From Marinibacterium anthonyi (GTDB lineage Bacteria > Pseudomonadota > Alphaproteobacteria > Rhodobacterales > Rhodobacteraceae): a stretch of 64,000 nt of DNA. Shown piece by piece: positions 32,598 through 41,090 of this stretch (position 1 is its first letter; each line of letters opens with the position of its first letter). Location of the stretch: NCBI GenBank assembly GCA_003217735.2, contig CP031585.1, positions 186,001 through 250,000 on the forward strand. The letters are read 5' to 3'. The position numbers and the translations under genes were made by a program. The notes under the pieces are model-generated. The model had not been told where the DNA came from. It worked only from the letters and a program-made list of their open reading frames with translations, and ran no database searches.

Positions 32598-33497
32598 ATG
32601 AGCTATCTGCATTCCATGACCTGCTACACCCACGGCATCCGCCCGACACAGCCGGCCCGGTGGCGATCGTTCGACGCCATGTGCGGGGTGTTCTGGAACG
32701 CGCAGGCGGGGGCGGGGGCCAAGGGGTATTACAGTTCACCGGACCCGCGCATCGTTCTGTTCTTCAACGACGTGTCGCGCCACGTGCGCATTTCGGACCG
32801 GTCCGAGGAAAGCACGTCGACCGGCCGGCCGATGCTGCGGGCGTCCTATGTGCCCGCCGGAATGCCCTTGTGGACCCGGTTCACCGACACGCATGAATTT
32901 TCCCATCTGGATCTGCACCTTCGGGGCGACTGGCTGCTGAACCGTCTCAGCCCGGCCCTGGGCGCGTCCACGGCCCGCACGGTGATCAGCCGACCGGTCG
33001 AGGCGCAGGACCTGGGCGACCTGACCGGCATCGCCAAGCTTCTGGTGTCGGAAATTTCGGACCGCAGCCGCAACCCGCTGTTCGCCGAAAGCCTGGCGCT
33101 GAGCCTGGCGACCGGCCTGCTGGACCTGCCCAACGAGGCCGAGGATCAGGCGCTGCAATTCGGCGGGCTGACCCCGGCCAACATGCGCGCCCTGCGGGAT
33201 CTGGTAGAGGGCAGCCTTGGCCAGCGGCTGAGCAATGCGGCGATGGCGGATGCGGTGGGGTTGTCGGAAAGCTGGTTCTGCCATGCCTTCAAGAAGACCA
33301 CCGGCACAACGCCCCAGCACTGGCAGCAGGAACGCCGCGTGGGACTGGTGAAATCCGACCTGGTAGAGTGCGACGACAGCCTCGCCGAGGTCGCCGCCCG
33401 CTTCGGCTTTGCCGACCAGGCGCACCTGACCCGGGTTTTCCGTCAATACGAAGGCACGACGCCGTCGGCCTGGCGCCGGACGCAGCGCGCCGGCTGA
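32598..33497 (+). CDS. AraC-family transcriptional regulator (second siderophore locus)
   Basis: 299 residues from the ATG at 32598; a TTG at 32574 would add eight residues. The N-terminal half has a cupin-like look, and the C-terminal helix-turn-helix pair includes 'AAMADAVGLSESWFCHAFKK' and 'SLAEVAARFGFADQAHLTRV'. It is convergent with the second TonB receptor. By analogy with the first AraC gene it probably activates siderophore uptake genes. A 19-bp-spaced direct repeat upstream of the importer (35836-35873) is a possible target. Confidence 0.88.
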   Translation: MSYLHSMTCYTHGIRPTQPARWRSFDAMCGVFWNAQAGAGAKGYYSSPDPRIVLFFNDVSRHVRISDRSEESTSTGRPMLRASYVPAGMPLWTRFTDTHEFSHLDLHLRGDWLLNRLSPALGASTARTVISRPVEAQDLGDLTGIAKLLVSEISDRSRNPLFAESLALSLATGLLDLPNEAEDQALQFGGLTPANMRALRDLVEGSLGQRLSNAAMADAVGLSESWFCHAFKKTTGTTPQHWQQERRVGLVKSDLVECDDSLAEVAARFGFADQAHLTRVFRQYEGTTPSAWRRTQRAG

Positions 33498-33521
33498 CCC
33501 CGCCCGCCGTGGCGGACGGGG
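33498..33521. terminator. Terminator hairpin between convergent AraC and TonB-receptor genes
   Basis: CCCCG-c-CCGCC and GGCGG-a-CGGGG form a 10-bp stem with one internal mismatch and a 2-nt loop, followed on the plus strand by CCTTGTTTC. It begins directly after the AraC stop. Likely bidirectional. Confidence 0.65.
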
Positions 33522-33538
33522 CCTTGTTTCGACAGGGG

Positions 33539-35647
33539 TCAGAACGCGTGGCGCAGCGACAGGCTGACGTAGCGGCCGGCGTTGTAATAGTCGGTGCTGA
33601 ACCCGCCCTGGGCCACGTGCTTTTCGTCGAACAGGTTCTGCACGTTCAGCGCCAGCTGCGTGGCCGGGGCGATGTTGTAGGTCACCGCCGCGTCGAACAG
33701 CAGCGCCGCGTCGGTCTTGCCGGTATTGGCGTCCGACCGCCAGTAATCCCCGGTGTAGCGCGCGCCCAGGCCCAGGTTCAGATCGCCAAAGGCGCCCCGT
33801 TCCGGGATCAGGTAATTGACCCAAAGGGACCCGGAATTCGACGGCGTCGACCCCAGTTCATTGCCGTTGTAGACGCCGGCATCGGATTCCAGGATCTCGC
33901 TTTTCAGGTAGGAATAGCCCGCGATGACCGACAGCCGGTCGGTGACCTCGGCCTTGGCTTCCAGGTCGATGCCCTTCACGTTGGCTTCGCCGATGGTTTC
34001 TTCCAGCAGCGTGTCGGCATTGGTGACGGTCATGTCGAACTTGGTCAGGTCGTAGACCGCCGCCGTGAACAGCGCGCGCATGCCGGCCGGGCGGTACTTG
34101 ATCCCGATCTCGTATTGCTTGCCCCGTTCGGGATCCAGCCCCACCGACGCCGGCACCACCGATTCCGCGTAGGACGCATAGGCCGACAGCCCGTCGGTGA
34201 TCCGGTAGGTCAGGCCGACCCGCGCCGTGGTTGCCGAATAATCCGCCGAACTTTCGGTCGATGTCAGCAGGTCGGTTTCCTCGACCTGCAGCCAGTCGTG
34301 GCGCAGCCCGACATTGGCGATGACCCGGTTGTAGGTCAGCTCTTGCTGCAGGTAGACGGCCTGGTTCTGGGTTTCGTTGTGGGTCGACTGGTAGGGGTCG
34401 GTGTTGTCCAGGTCCAGCCCGCCCGAATAGACCGGGCTGGTCCAGTTGATATCGTCGGCGGCGGTGTACCACAGGGTGTTGTCGCTGGTGGTGCTGCGCA
34501 GTTCGATCCCGCCCAGGGTGCGGCTTTCGAACCCGCCGAACGTGGTTTCGTACATCAGGTGCGCATCGCCGACCAGGTCTTCGGTGTGCCCGTCGTCGGC
34601 GAAGTAATAGCGGCTGACCGTGGTATCGGTGACCGAGGTGGTCGCGCCCAGGAAGACATAGCCAAAGCCGCTGCTGGTATCCGAATAGCGCGCGGTGGAA
34701 CCTAAGCTCAGCCCGCCGCCGAAGTCGTGGTCGAACTTGACGGTCACGGTCTTGCGGTCGGTGTCGAGATAGTTGAAGTCCGGTTCGCCCAGGAACACGT
34801 CGCGGTCGAAATCCACGTCGGTCGGATAGCCCGAGCTGTTGGGATAGCCGTCGCGGTACAGGTAGTCGGCGACGATCGACAGGGTGGTCGACGCATCGGG
34901 CCGCCAGGCCAGGCCGCCCATGAAGAACGTCTCGTCGTCGTTGGAATAATCGGTCTCGGCCTCGGCATCCTGGATCTTGCCGGTCAGGCGCCACGACAGG
35001 GTCCCGGAATCGTTCAGGGTATCGCCCATGTCGAACCCGATTTCCTTGTGGTTGAACGACCCGTAGGTGATGTAGCCGTTGCGCAGCCGTTCGCCCGTGG
35101 GGACCTTGGTGATGAAGTTCACCGCGCCGCCCGGATCGGAAATGCCGAAGCTGGTCGAATTGGCGCCCTTCAGCACCTCCACCCGTTCAAAGGCATAGGG
35201 TTCCTCGCGCACGCCGCCGGCGGCTTCGCCGATCAGCAGGCCGTCGCGGTACAGATACGCGTCAAAGCCGCGGATCTTGAAGTAATCGTAACGATCGTCG
35301 CGGCCGTAGAAATCGGTCGAGATGCCGGGCGTGTATTGCAGCACCTGCTCGACGGTCTGGGCGTTGCGTTCAAGGATCTCCTTTTCGGTGATCACCGAAA
35401 CGGACGACGCGGTGTTCAGGATGTCGGTCGGCATGCCCGATCCGCTGGTGACCGTCGTAGCCACGACGGAATTGGCGTCGTTGTCGGCTTCGGTCTGTTC
35501 GACCGTGATCGGATCCAGCGCGATAGCCTCGTCTGCATCCTGGGCAAGCGCCGCCGCGGGGACCAGCAGGCAGATCGCCGCGCAACCGGATTTCAGGGTG
35601 CCGATCCGCCGTTTGCGGGCGTCGGGGGATGGGGGTCGTGCTGTCAC
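33539..35647 (-). CDS. TonB-dependent siderophore receptor (second)
   Basis: 702 residues with a GTG start at 35647 (GGAG upstream). The signal region is 'CAAICLLVPAAALAQDADEA'; TonB-box-like 'ALDPITVEQT'; plug with 'SVSVITEKEILERNAQTVE', 'KIRGFDAYLYRDGLLIG' and 'VLKGANSTSFGISDPGGAVN'; barrel ending in 'VSLSLRHAF' with the usual terminal Phe. It differs markedly from the first receptor and so probably takes a different siderophore. It is divergent from the FecBCDE-type importer across a 327-bp region. Confidence 0.95.
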   Translation of the reverse strand: MTARPPSPDARKRRIGTLKSGCAAICLLVPAAALAQDADEAIALDPITVEQTEADNDANSVVATTVTSGSGMPTDILNTASSVSVITEKEILERNAQTVEQVLQYTPGISTDFYGRDDRYDYFKIRGFDAYLYRDGLLIGEAAGGVREEPYAFERVEVLKGANSTSFGISDPGGAVNFITKVPTGERLRNGYITYGSFNHKEIGFDMGDTLNDSGTLSWRLTGKIQDAEAETDYSNDDETFFMGGLAWRPDASTTLSIVADYLYRDGYPNSSGYPTDVDFDRDVFLGEPDFNYLDTDRKTVTVKFDHDFGGGLSLGSTARYSDTSSGFGYVFLGATTSVTDTTVSRYYFADDGHTEDLVGDAHLMYETTFGGFESRTLGGIELRSTTSDNTLWYTAADDINWTSPVYSGGLDLDNTDPYQSTHNETQNQAVYLQQELTYNRVIANVGLRHDWLQVEETDLLTSTESSADYSATTARVGLTYRITDGLSAYASYAESVVPASVGLDPERGKQYEIGIKYRPAGMRALFTAAVYDLTKFDMTVTNADTLLEETIGEANVKGIDLEAKAEVTDRLSVIAGYSYLKSEILESDAGVYNGNELGSTPSNSGSLWVNYLIPERGAFGDLNLGLGARYTGDYWRSDANTGKTDAALLFDAAVTYNIAPATQLALNVQNLFDEKHVAQGGFSTDYYNAGRYVSLSLRHAF

Positions 35648-35974
35648 GTCTATTGTGCTCCAGGGTCACAGGGTTGTCTGGTTGGCTGTCGACCTGGCTG
35701 TGGCGAATGGCTGAAGCCGGTATTGGCGGGGCGGGGCGCCCGGGTGTGACCCGGGCAGCGGCCCTTGCGCGATCAACCGGAAGGGTCTTTGGCCCGCGGC
35801 TGCCTAGCAAGCGGCAGGCCGGGCGGTATTGGACGATCCTGTCGGATTTGTCGCATCCTGTCGAAATGCGGCAAAGGCGCGCCGAACCGGCGCCGCAAGC
35901 CCCGCGTCGGCGCTTGACCCCTGTCTGCGCACCTCGGTAGGCCAAGGCAGATATTGCCGAACCGGAGACCCGAG
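35648..35974. other. Divergent regulatory region between receptor 2 and importer (no gene seen)
   Basis: 327 bp with no credible gene. It must carry promoters for the receptor (minus strand) and the importer (plus strand). A GC-rich inverted repeat CCCGGGTGTGACCCGGG (35748-35764) and a 19-bp-spaced direct repeat of ATCCTGTCG (35836 and 35855) are the only obvious structures. Confidence 0.6.
35836..35873 (+). promoter_or_regulatory. Candidate AraC-type operator (19-bp direct repeat)
   Basis: ATCCTGTCGGATTTGTCGC and ATCCTGTCGAAATGCGGCA start 19 bp apart, with ATCCTGTCG identical in both. Tandem half-sites about two helical turns apart are typical of AraC-family targets, and two AraC genes lie in this island. 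Inferred. Confidence 0.4.
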
Positions 35975-36952
35975 ATGCCGGCCCTTCAGCCCCTGTTCCT
36001 GTCCCTCGTGCTGACGCTGCTTGCGCTGTCCCCGGCGCTGGCCGACACCTACCCGATCCGGATCGACCATGCCTATGGCACCACCGTGATCACCGAGAAG
36101 CCAAAGCGCATCGCCACCGTGAACTGGGCCAATCACGAGGTGCCGCTGGCCCTGGGCGTCGTGCCCGTGGGCTTTGCGGCCGCCAATTTCGGCGATGACG
36201 ACGGCGACGGGATGATGCCCTGGGTCAAGGCCCGGCTGGATGAACTGGGCGCCGAAACGCCGGTTCTGTTCGACGAAGGCGACGGGATCGATTTCGAGGC
36301 TGTCGCCGCGACACGGCCCGATGTCATCCTGGCCGCCCATTCCGGGCTCAGCCAGTCGGATTACGACATTCTCAGCAGGATCGCGCCCACCATCGCCTAT
36401 CCCGACCAGCCCTGGACAACCGAATGGCGCGAAATGATCCGCATGGACAGCGCCGGCATGGGCATGGCCGACGAAGGCGAGGCCCTGATCGCCCGGCTTG
36501 ACGCCCGGATCGACGAAGCCGCCGCCGCCTATCCGGAACTGCGGGGCAAATCGGCCCTGTTCATCACCCATCTCGACCCGCGCGACCTGAGCCGGATCAG
36601 CTTTTACACCGACAAGGACACCCGCGTGCGGTTCTTCCACGACCTTGGCATGACCTCTCCGGCGGCGGTTCTGACCGCCTCCGAAAGCGGGCGCTACGTG
36701 GCCGAGATCAGCGCCGAGCGGATCGACGAGTTGTCGGATGTGGACATCGTGGTGACCTATGGCACGCAGGCCCTGATCGACCGGCTGTCGACCCACATGC
36801 TGACCAAGCGGATGAAGGCCATCTCGCGCCAGTCCATCGTGCTTTTGCAAAACGACCCGCAGGGCACGGCGGCGCATCCCACTCCGCTGGGGATCCCCTG
36901 GGTTCTGGACGACTACGTCGCGCAACTGGCCGCTGCCGCCCGGGCGGAATAA
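35975..36952 (+). CDS. Iron-siderophore ABC transporter substrate-binding protein
   Basis: 325 residues from the ATG at 35975 (GAGACCCGAG upstream). The signal peptide is 'LFLSLVLTLLALSPALA'. It is a type III periplasmic binding fold (FecB/FepB-like): 'YGTTVITEKPKRIATVNWAN' at the start, 'VAATRPDVILAAHSGLSQSD' in the middle and 'HPTPLGIPWVLDDYV' at the end. It carries the ferric siderophore from receptor to permease. The importer operon runs to 39836 without gaps. Confidence 0.92.
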   Translation: MPALQPLFLSLVLTLLALSPALADTYPIRIDHAYGTTVITEKPKRIATVNWANHEVPLALGVVPVGFAAANFGDDDGDGMMPWVKARLDELGAETPVLFDEGDGIDFEAVAATRPDVILAAHSGLSQSDYDILSRIAPTIAYPDQPWTTEWREMIRMDSAGMGMADEGEALIARLDARIDEAAAAYPELRGKSALFITHLDPRDLSRISFYTDKDTRVRFFHDLGMTSPAAVLTASESGRYVAEISAERIDELSDVDIVVTYGTQALIDRLSTHMLTKRMKAISRQSIVLLQNDPQGTAAHPTPLGIPWVLDDYVAQLAAAARAE

Positions 36953-36955
36953 CCC

Positions 36956-37993
36956 GTGATCCAGGCCGCGTCCCCGGCATCCGCCGCCCTTCGCCGTCAC
37001 CACCTGCGTCGCCGCCTTGGCTGGGCGGGCGGGGTCGCGGCGTTGCTGGTCGTGGCCGGGCTGCTTTCAGTCACCTTCGGTGCGCGCGACGTGGGCTGGG
37101 CCGACATCGCGGCCGCCCTGCAAGGGCGGGTCGACACCATCGCCCAGGCCGCCGTGGCCAGCCGCATTCCCCGCACCTTCCTGGCCATGCTGGCGGGGGC
37201 GGCCCTGGGGCTGGCGGGGGGCGTGATGCAGGGGCTTACCCGCAATCCGCTGGCCGATCCCGGCATCCTGGGCGTCAACGCGGGCGCGGCGCTGGCCGTG
37301 GTCATCGGGCTGGCCTGGGTCGGCATCGACACCGCCGGCCTGTATATCTGGACGGCGATCCTGGGTGCCGGCATCGCGGCGGTCTCGGTCTACGTGATCG
37401 CGAGCCTCGGCCCCGGCGGGCCGACGCCCCTCACACTCGCCCTGTCCGGCGCCGCCACCACCGCAGCGCTCGGGTCGCTGACCACCGCCATCATCCTGCC
37501 GCGCGGCGACATCGCCGGCCTGGCGCAATCCTGGCTGGTCGGCGGGGTAGGGGGCGCCACGCCCGACCAGATCGCTCCGGTGCTGCCCTTCCTGGCCGTG
37601 GGCCTGGTGGTCTCGCTGGCCTCCGCCCGCCGGCTGAACCTGCTGGCGTTGGGCGATGACACGGCGTCTGGCCTGGGCGAAAACGTGATGGCAGCCAGGA
37701 TCATGGCCGCGATCGGCGCGATCCTTCTGGCCGGCGCCGCCACCGCCGCCTGCGGGCCCATCGGCTTTGTGGGCCTCGTCGTGCCGCATCTCTGCCGTCT
37801 GCTCTTCGGCGTCGATTACCGCTGGATCCTGCCCTTTTCGGCCCTTGGCGGCGCCATCCTGCTGACCCTCGCCGACGTTCTGGGCCGCCTTGTCGCCCGC
37901 CCGGCGGAACTGGACGTGGGCATCGTCACCGCCTTCATCGGCGCGCCGGTCTTCATCTGGATCGTCCGCCGCCGGAAGGTCAGCGCCCTGTGA
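36956..37993 (+). CDS. FecCD-family siderophore ABC permease (first)
   Basis: 345 residues with a GTG start at 36956, 3 bp after the previous stop. About ten helices of the BtuC/FecCD fold. Landmarks are 'SRIPRTFLAMLAGAALGLAG', 'MQGLTRNPLADPGILGVNAG', the ATPase-contact 'LGDDTASGLGENV' and 'GPIGFVGLVVPHLCRLLFG'. It pairs with the next permease. Confidence 0.94.
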   Translation: MIQAASPASAALRRHHLRRRLGWAGGVAALLVVAGLLSVTFGARDVGWADIAAALQGRVDTIAQAAVASRIPRTFLAMLAGAALGLAGGVMQGLTRNPLADPGILGVNAGAALAVVIGLAWVGIDTAGLYIWTAILGAGIAAVSVYVIASLGPGGPTPLTLALSGAATTAALGSLTTAIILPRGDIAGLAQSWLVGGVGGATPDQIAPVLPFLAVGLVVSLASARRLNLLALGDDTASGLGENVMAARIMAAIGAILLAGAATAACGPIGFVGLVVPHLCRLLFGVDYRWILPFSALGGAILLTLADVLGRLVARPAELDVGIVTAFIGAPVFIWIVRRRKVSAL

Positions 37994-39030
37994 CCCCGCC
38001 CGTGACTGCACTTGCCGATATCGCGCGCCTGCGGCGCCGCCATCGCGCCCGGCGCCTGCGCCTTGTGGGACTTCTGCTGGCGGTGATCACAGCCCTGATC
38101 GCCCTGACCCTGACGCTGGGCCAGTCCTTTACCCCGCCCGCCATCGTCCTGCGGGTCCTGTCGGGCCAGGACATGCCCGGCGCCAGCTTCACCATCCTCG
38201 ACCTGCGCCTGCCGCGCGCGGTGCTGGCGGTTCTGGCCGGGCTTTGCTTTGGCCTTGGCGGCGTGTCGTTCCAGACCATGCTGGGCAATCCGCTGGCCAG
38301 CCCCGACATCATCGGCATCTCCAGCGGAGCCGGCGCGGCGGCCGTCTTTGCCATCGTCATCCTGTCGCTCAGCGGCACCACCGTTTCGGTCATCGCCGTG
38401 GCGGCGGGGCTTGGCGTGGCGCTGCTGATCTACCTGCTGTCCTGGCAACAGGGCGTCGCCGGCGCGCGCCTGATCCTTGTCGGCATCGCCATCTCGGCCA
38501 TGCTGCAAAGCGTCACCGCCTGGATCCTGACCCAGGCGCCCAGCTGGTCCCTGCAGGAGGCGCTGCGCTGGATGACCGGCAGCATCAATGGCGCGACCCT
38601 GTCGCAGGCCCTGCCGTTGCTCATCGCCCTGCTGGTGTTCGCCACCCTCCTGCTGGCGCAATCCCGCAACCTCGAAGCCCTGCGCCTTGGCGACGACACG
38701 GCGGCGGGGCTGGGCGTCAGGACCGGGCGCACCCGGATCGTCGTGATCTGCTCGGCGGTGGCGCTTGTGGCCTTCGCCACGGCGGCCACCGGCCCGATCG
38801 CCTTCGTCGCGTTCCTGTCGGGCCCCATCGCCACGCGCCTGACCCGCACCGGCGCTGCCCCGTTGATCCCGGCCGCCTGCATCGGCGCGATCCTGGTTCT
38901 TGGCGCCGATTACGCCGGCCAGTTCCTTTTGCCGGACCGCTACCCGGTGGGCGTCGTCACCGGCGTGCTGGGCGCGCCCTACCTCATCTACCTCGTCATC
39001 CGCGAGGGCCGGACCGGAGGCTCCGCATGA
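37990..39030 (+). CDS. FecCD-family siderophore ABC permease (second)
   Basis: 346 residues with a GTG start overlapping the previous stop. FecCD motifs: 'LRLPRAVLAVLAGLCFGLGG', 'MLGNPLASPDIIGISSGAGA', 'LGDDTAAGLGVR' and 'GPIAFVAFLSGPIATRL' (FhuB/FepG-like, SGPIA in place of VPH). It forms the heterodimeric channel with the preceding permease. Confidence 0.94.
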   Translation: MTPPVTALADIARLRRRHRARRLRLVGLLLAVITALIALTLTLGQSFTPPAIVLRVLSGQDMPGASFTILDLRLPRAVLAVLAGLCFGLGGVSFQTMLGNPLASPDIIGISSGAGAAAVFAIVILSLSGTTVSVIAVAAGLGVALLIYLLSWQQGVAGARLILVGIAISAMLQSVTAWILTQAPSWSLQEALRWMTGSINGATLSQALPLLIALLVFATLLLAQSRNLEALRLGDDTAAGLGVRTGRTRIVVICSAVALVAFATAATGPIAFVAFLSGPIATRLTRTGAAPLIPAACIGAILVLGADYAGQFLLPDRYPVGVVTGVLGAPYLIYLVIREGRTGGSA

Positions 39031-39836
39031 CCCTTCCACAGCTTGAAGCCAGGGCGCTTTTCGCCGGATACCGCGACCGTCTGATCCTTGAAGATCTGAC
39101 CGTCGCCGTGCCCCCCGGCCGGATCACCGCCATCGTCGGCGCCAATGCCTGCGGGAAATCCACCCTGCTGCGGTGCCTTTCGCGCCTGCTGGCCCCCCAA
39201 TCCGGTTCGGTGCTGCTGGACGGCCGGTCGATCCACGACATCCGGCCCCGGCGGCTGGCGCAGCAGCTGGGCCTGCTGCCCCAGTCGCCGGTCGCGCCCG
39301 AAGGCATCACCGTGCTGGACCTGGTCAGCCGAGGCCGCCATCCGCATCACGGCGTCTTCGCCCGATGGAGTTCCACCGACGATGCGGCGGTGGCCGAGGC
39401 GCTGGAGGTCACCCGCACCGCCGACCTGGCCGACCGGCCCGTCGACGAATTGTCGGGGGGGCAAAGACAACGGGTCTGGATCGCCATGGCCCTGGCCCAG
39501 CAGACCGGCATCCTGCTGCTGGACGAACCGACGACCTTCCTGGACATCAATCACCAGGTCGACGTGCTGGACCTGTTGACCGACCTCAACCTGCAGCGGC
39601 GGACCACCATCGTCATGGTCCTGCACGACCTGAACCTTGCGGCCCGATATGCCGACCACCTGATCGCCATGGCGCAGGGCCGCATCCACAGCGCCGGCGC
39701 GCCCGAGGACATCCTGACGACACGGATGATCCACGACGTCTTTGGCCTGCAGGCGCAGCTTCTGCCCGACCCGGCCACGGGCCGGCCGATGATGATCCCG
39801 CTGGGCCGTCATCGGTTGCGCGATCCTCGGTCCTGA
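39027..39836 (+). CDS. Siderophore ABC transporter ATP-binding protein
   Basis: 269 residues; the ATG at 39027 overlaps the previous stop. Walker A 'VGANACGKSTLLRCL', Q-loop 'LLPQSPVAPEGITVLDLV', signature 'LSGGQRQRV', Walker B 'ILLLDEPTTFLDI' and switch His in 'VLHDLNLAARYADH'. FecE/FepC type. It completes a binding protein/permease/permease/ATPase set. Confidence 0.95.
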   Translation: MTLPQLEARALFAGYRDRLILEDLTVAVPPGRITAIVGANACGKSTLLRCLSRLLAPQSGSVLLDGRSIHDIRPRRLAQQLGLLPQSPVAPEGITVLDLVSRGRHPHHGVFARWSSTDDAAVAEALEVTRTADLADRPVDELSGGQRQRVWIAMALAQQTGILLLDEPTTFLDINHQVDVLDLLTDLNLQRRTTIVMVLHDLNLAARYADHLIAMAQGRIHSAGAPEDILTTRMIHDVFGLQAQLLPDPATGRPMMIPLGRHRLRDPRS

Positions 39837-39948
39837 CGCAGCGCCCAGAGCCCCCGGGCCCAGGGCGCCGCACCCAGGGCCGACAGCCCCGTCAGCACCC
39901 GCAGCCTGCCCGAGACCGAACCATGGCGTTGACAGCACCGGGGCGGGA

Positions 39949-40896
39949 ATGGTCAATGACCGGGTCCCCGCGTTGCGCGGGGTCGGCCACGGGGTCTGTC
40001 AGATGAAGTCCCACCTGAGACGGTTTGCCTGCCGATGCGCATCGGCCTTCCAGCCGCCCGAAAACGGCGCCGTGATCTGCGCCGGCATGGTCCGCAACGA
40101 GATCGACATCATCGACAGCTGGATCGCCCACCTGAACGCCCTGTTCGACCAGGTCATCATCTACGATCACCTCAGCACCGATGGCACGCGCGAACGCCTG
40201 CACGCCCTGGCGGCGCAACTGCCAAAGCTGGACGTGCGCGAATTCGACGAACCGGGCCACGCCCAGGCCCGCCTGATGAACGCGACCCTGCGCGAGGTCG
40301 CGGCGCGGCAGGACCGGGGATGGATGTTCTTCCTGGATGCCGACGAATTCATCATGACCCACAGCCGCCGGGAATTCCTGGCCGTGCTGGAACGCTATCG
40401 GGCGGCGACCACGATCCGGCTGACCTGGTGCAATGCCCTGCCCGAGACCGGCGACGGCGCGCCCCGGATCGGTGCCGGCACGCGGCTGTCCGGCTGGTAC
40501 GTCGGCCCGCACCTGATGCCCAAGATCGCGGTCAACCTGCGCTATGCCGCCCATGTCGCCAGTATCAGCCAGGGCAATCATTGCGCCGAAACGCCCACGC
40601 GCAACCGGTTCTGCAAGGTCAATGCGCTGCGCCTCCTGCACCTGCCGATCCGGTCCCGCGATCAGATTAGCGCAAAGGTCGCCCATGGGCTGGCCGCCAA
40701 CGCCCTGATCGACCGGGCGGGCGACTGCGCCACGCATTGGAAGGCGATGGCCGGGGAAACCGGAACGGACGACCTGCGGCGCCTGGCCTACAACTACGGG
40801 TTCACCGAAGGCGCGCAACCCAGGCCGCTGGATCGGACCCCGCCGCCGGAAACGATTTCGGGGCCGCTGTCGGACCATGTGCCGATGGAGAACTGA
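39949..40896 (+). CDS. Glycosyltransferase family 2-like protein
   Basis: Up to 315 residues. The start is uncertain: the ATG at 39949 has GGGGCGGG close before it, while the ATG at 40003 would remove 18 residues that look non-conserved. The nucleotide-sugar domain opens with 'ICAGMVRNEIDIIDSWIAHL', continues 'IIYDHLSTDGT', and has the metal-binding DxD in 'FFLDADEFI'. This matches the Glyco_tranf_2_4 group found in many Rhodobacterales, often linked to surface polysaccharides. It stands alone; the acceptor is unknown. Confidence 0.85.
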   Translation: MVNDRVPALRGVGHGVCQMKSHLRRFACRCASAFQPPENGAVICAGMVRNEIDIIDSWIAHLNALFDQVIIYDHLSTDGTRERLHALAAQLPKLDVREFDEPGHAQARLMNATLREVAARQDRGWMFFLDADEFIMTHSRREFLAVLERYRAATTIRLTWCNALPETGDGAPRIGAGTRLSGWYVGPHLMPKIAVNLRYAAHVASISQGNHCAETPTRNRFCKVNALRLLHLPIRSRDQISAKVAHGLAANALIDRAGDCATHWKAMAGETGTDDLRRLAYNYGFTEGAQPRPLDRTPPPETISGPLSDHVPMEN

Positions 40897-40930
40897 CGGC
40901 ATAGGCCCTACTGGCCCGAGATTGCCCCGA

Positions 40931-40996
40931 GACGGGCTCTGGACCGGCTTCAGACCGGCTTCAGACCGGCCCCAGGCCGGCCCCAGACTGGCCCGT
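40931..40996 (+). repeat. 11-bp tandem repeat, six copies
   Basis: Six consecutive 11-mers: GACGGGCTCTG, GACCGGCTTCA twice, GACCGGCCCCA, GGCCGGCCCCA and GACTGGCCCGT. They lie in the 194-bp gap between the glycosyltransferase and thioredoxin genes. The unit is close to one helical turn, so the copies are in phase. Function unknown; a slippage-generated minisatellite or a phased binding array are both possible. Confidence 0.85.
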
Positions 40997-41090
40997 CACG
41001 CGCCAAAACCGGGCCGTCCGGCAGACCTGCCCTTGGTTTCCACGACGGTGATCTTCATATAGGAGGGCAAGCGCGAAGGAGAACACGCTC

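Noticed and set aside
37890-39026. Large N-terminal extension of the siderophore ATPase
   Set aside because: It is an out-of-frame read through the second permease; the ATPase begins normally at 39027.
40931-40996. Possible CRISPR array
   Set aside because: Units are 11 bp, directly abutting, with no spacers, and there are no cas genes.
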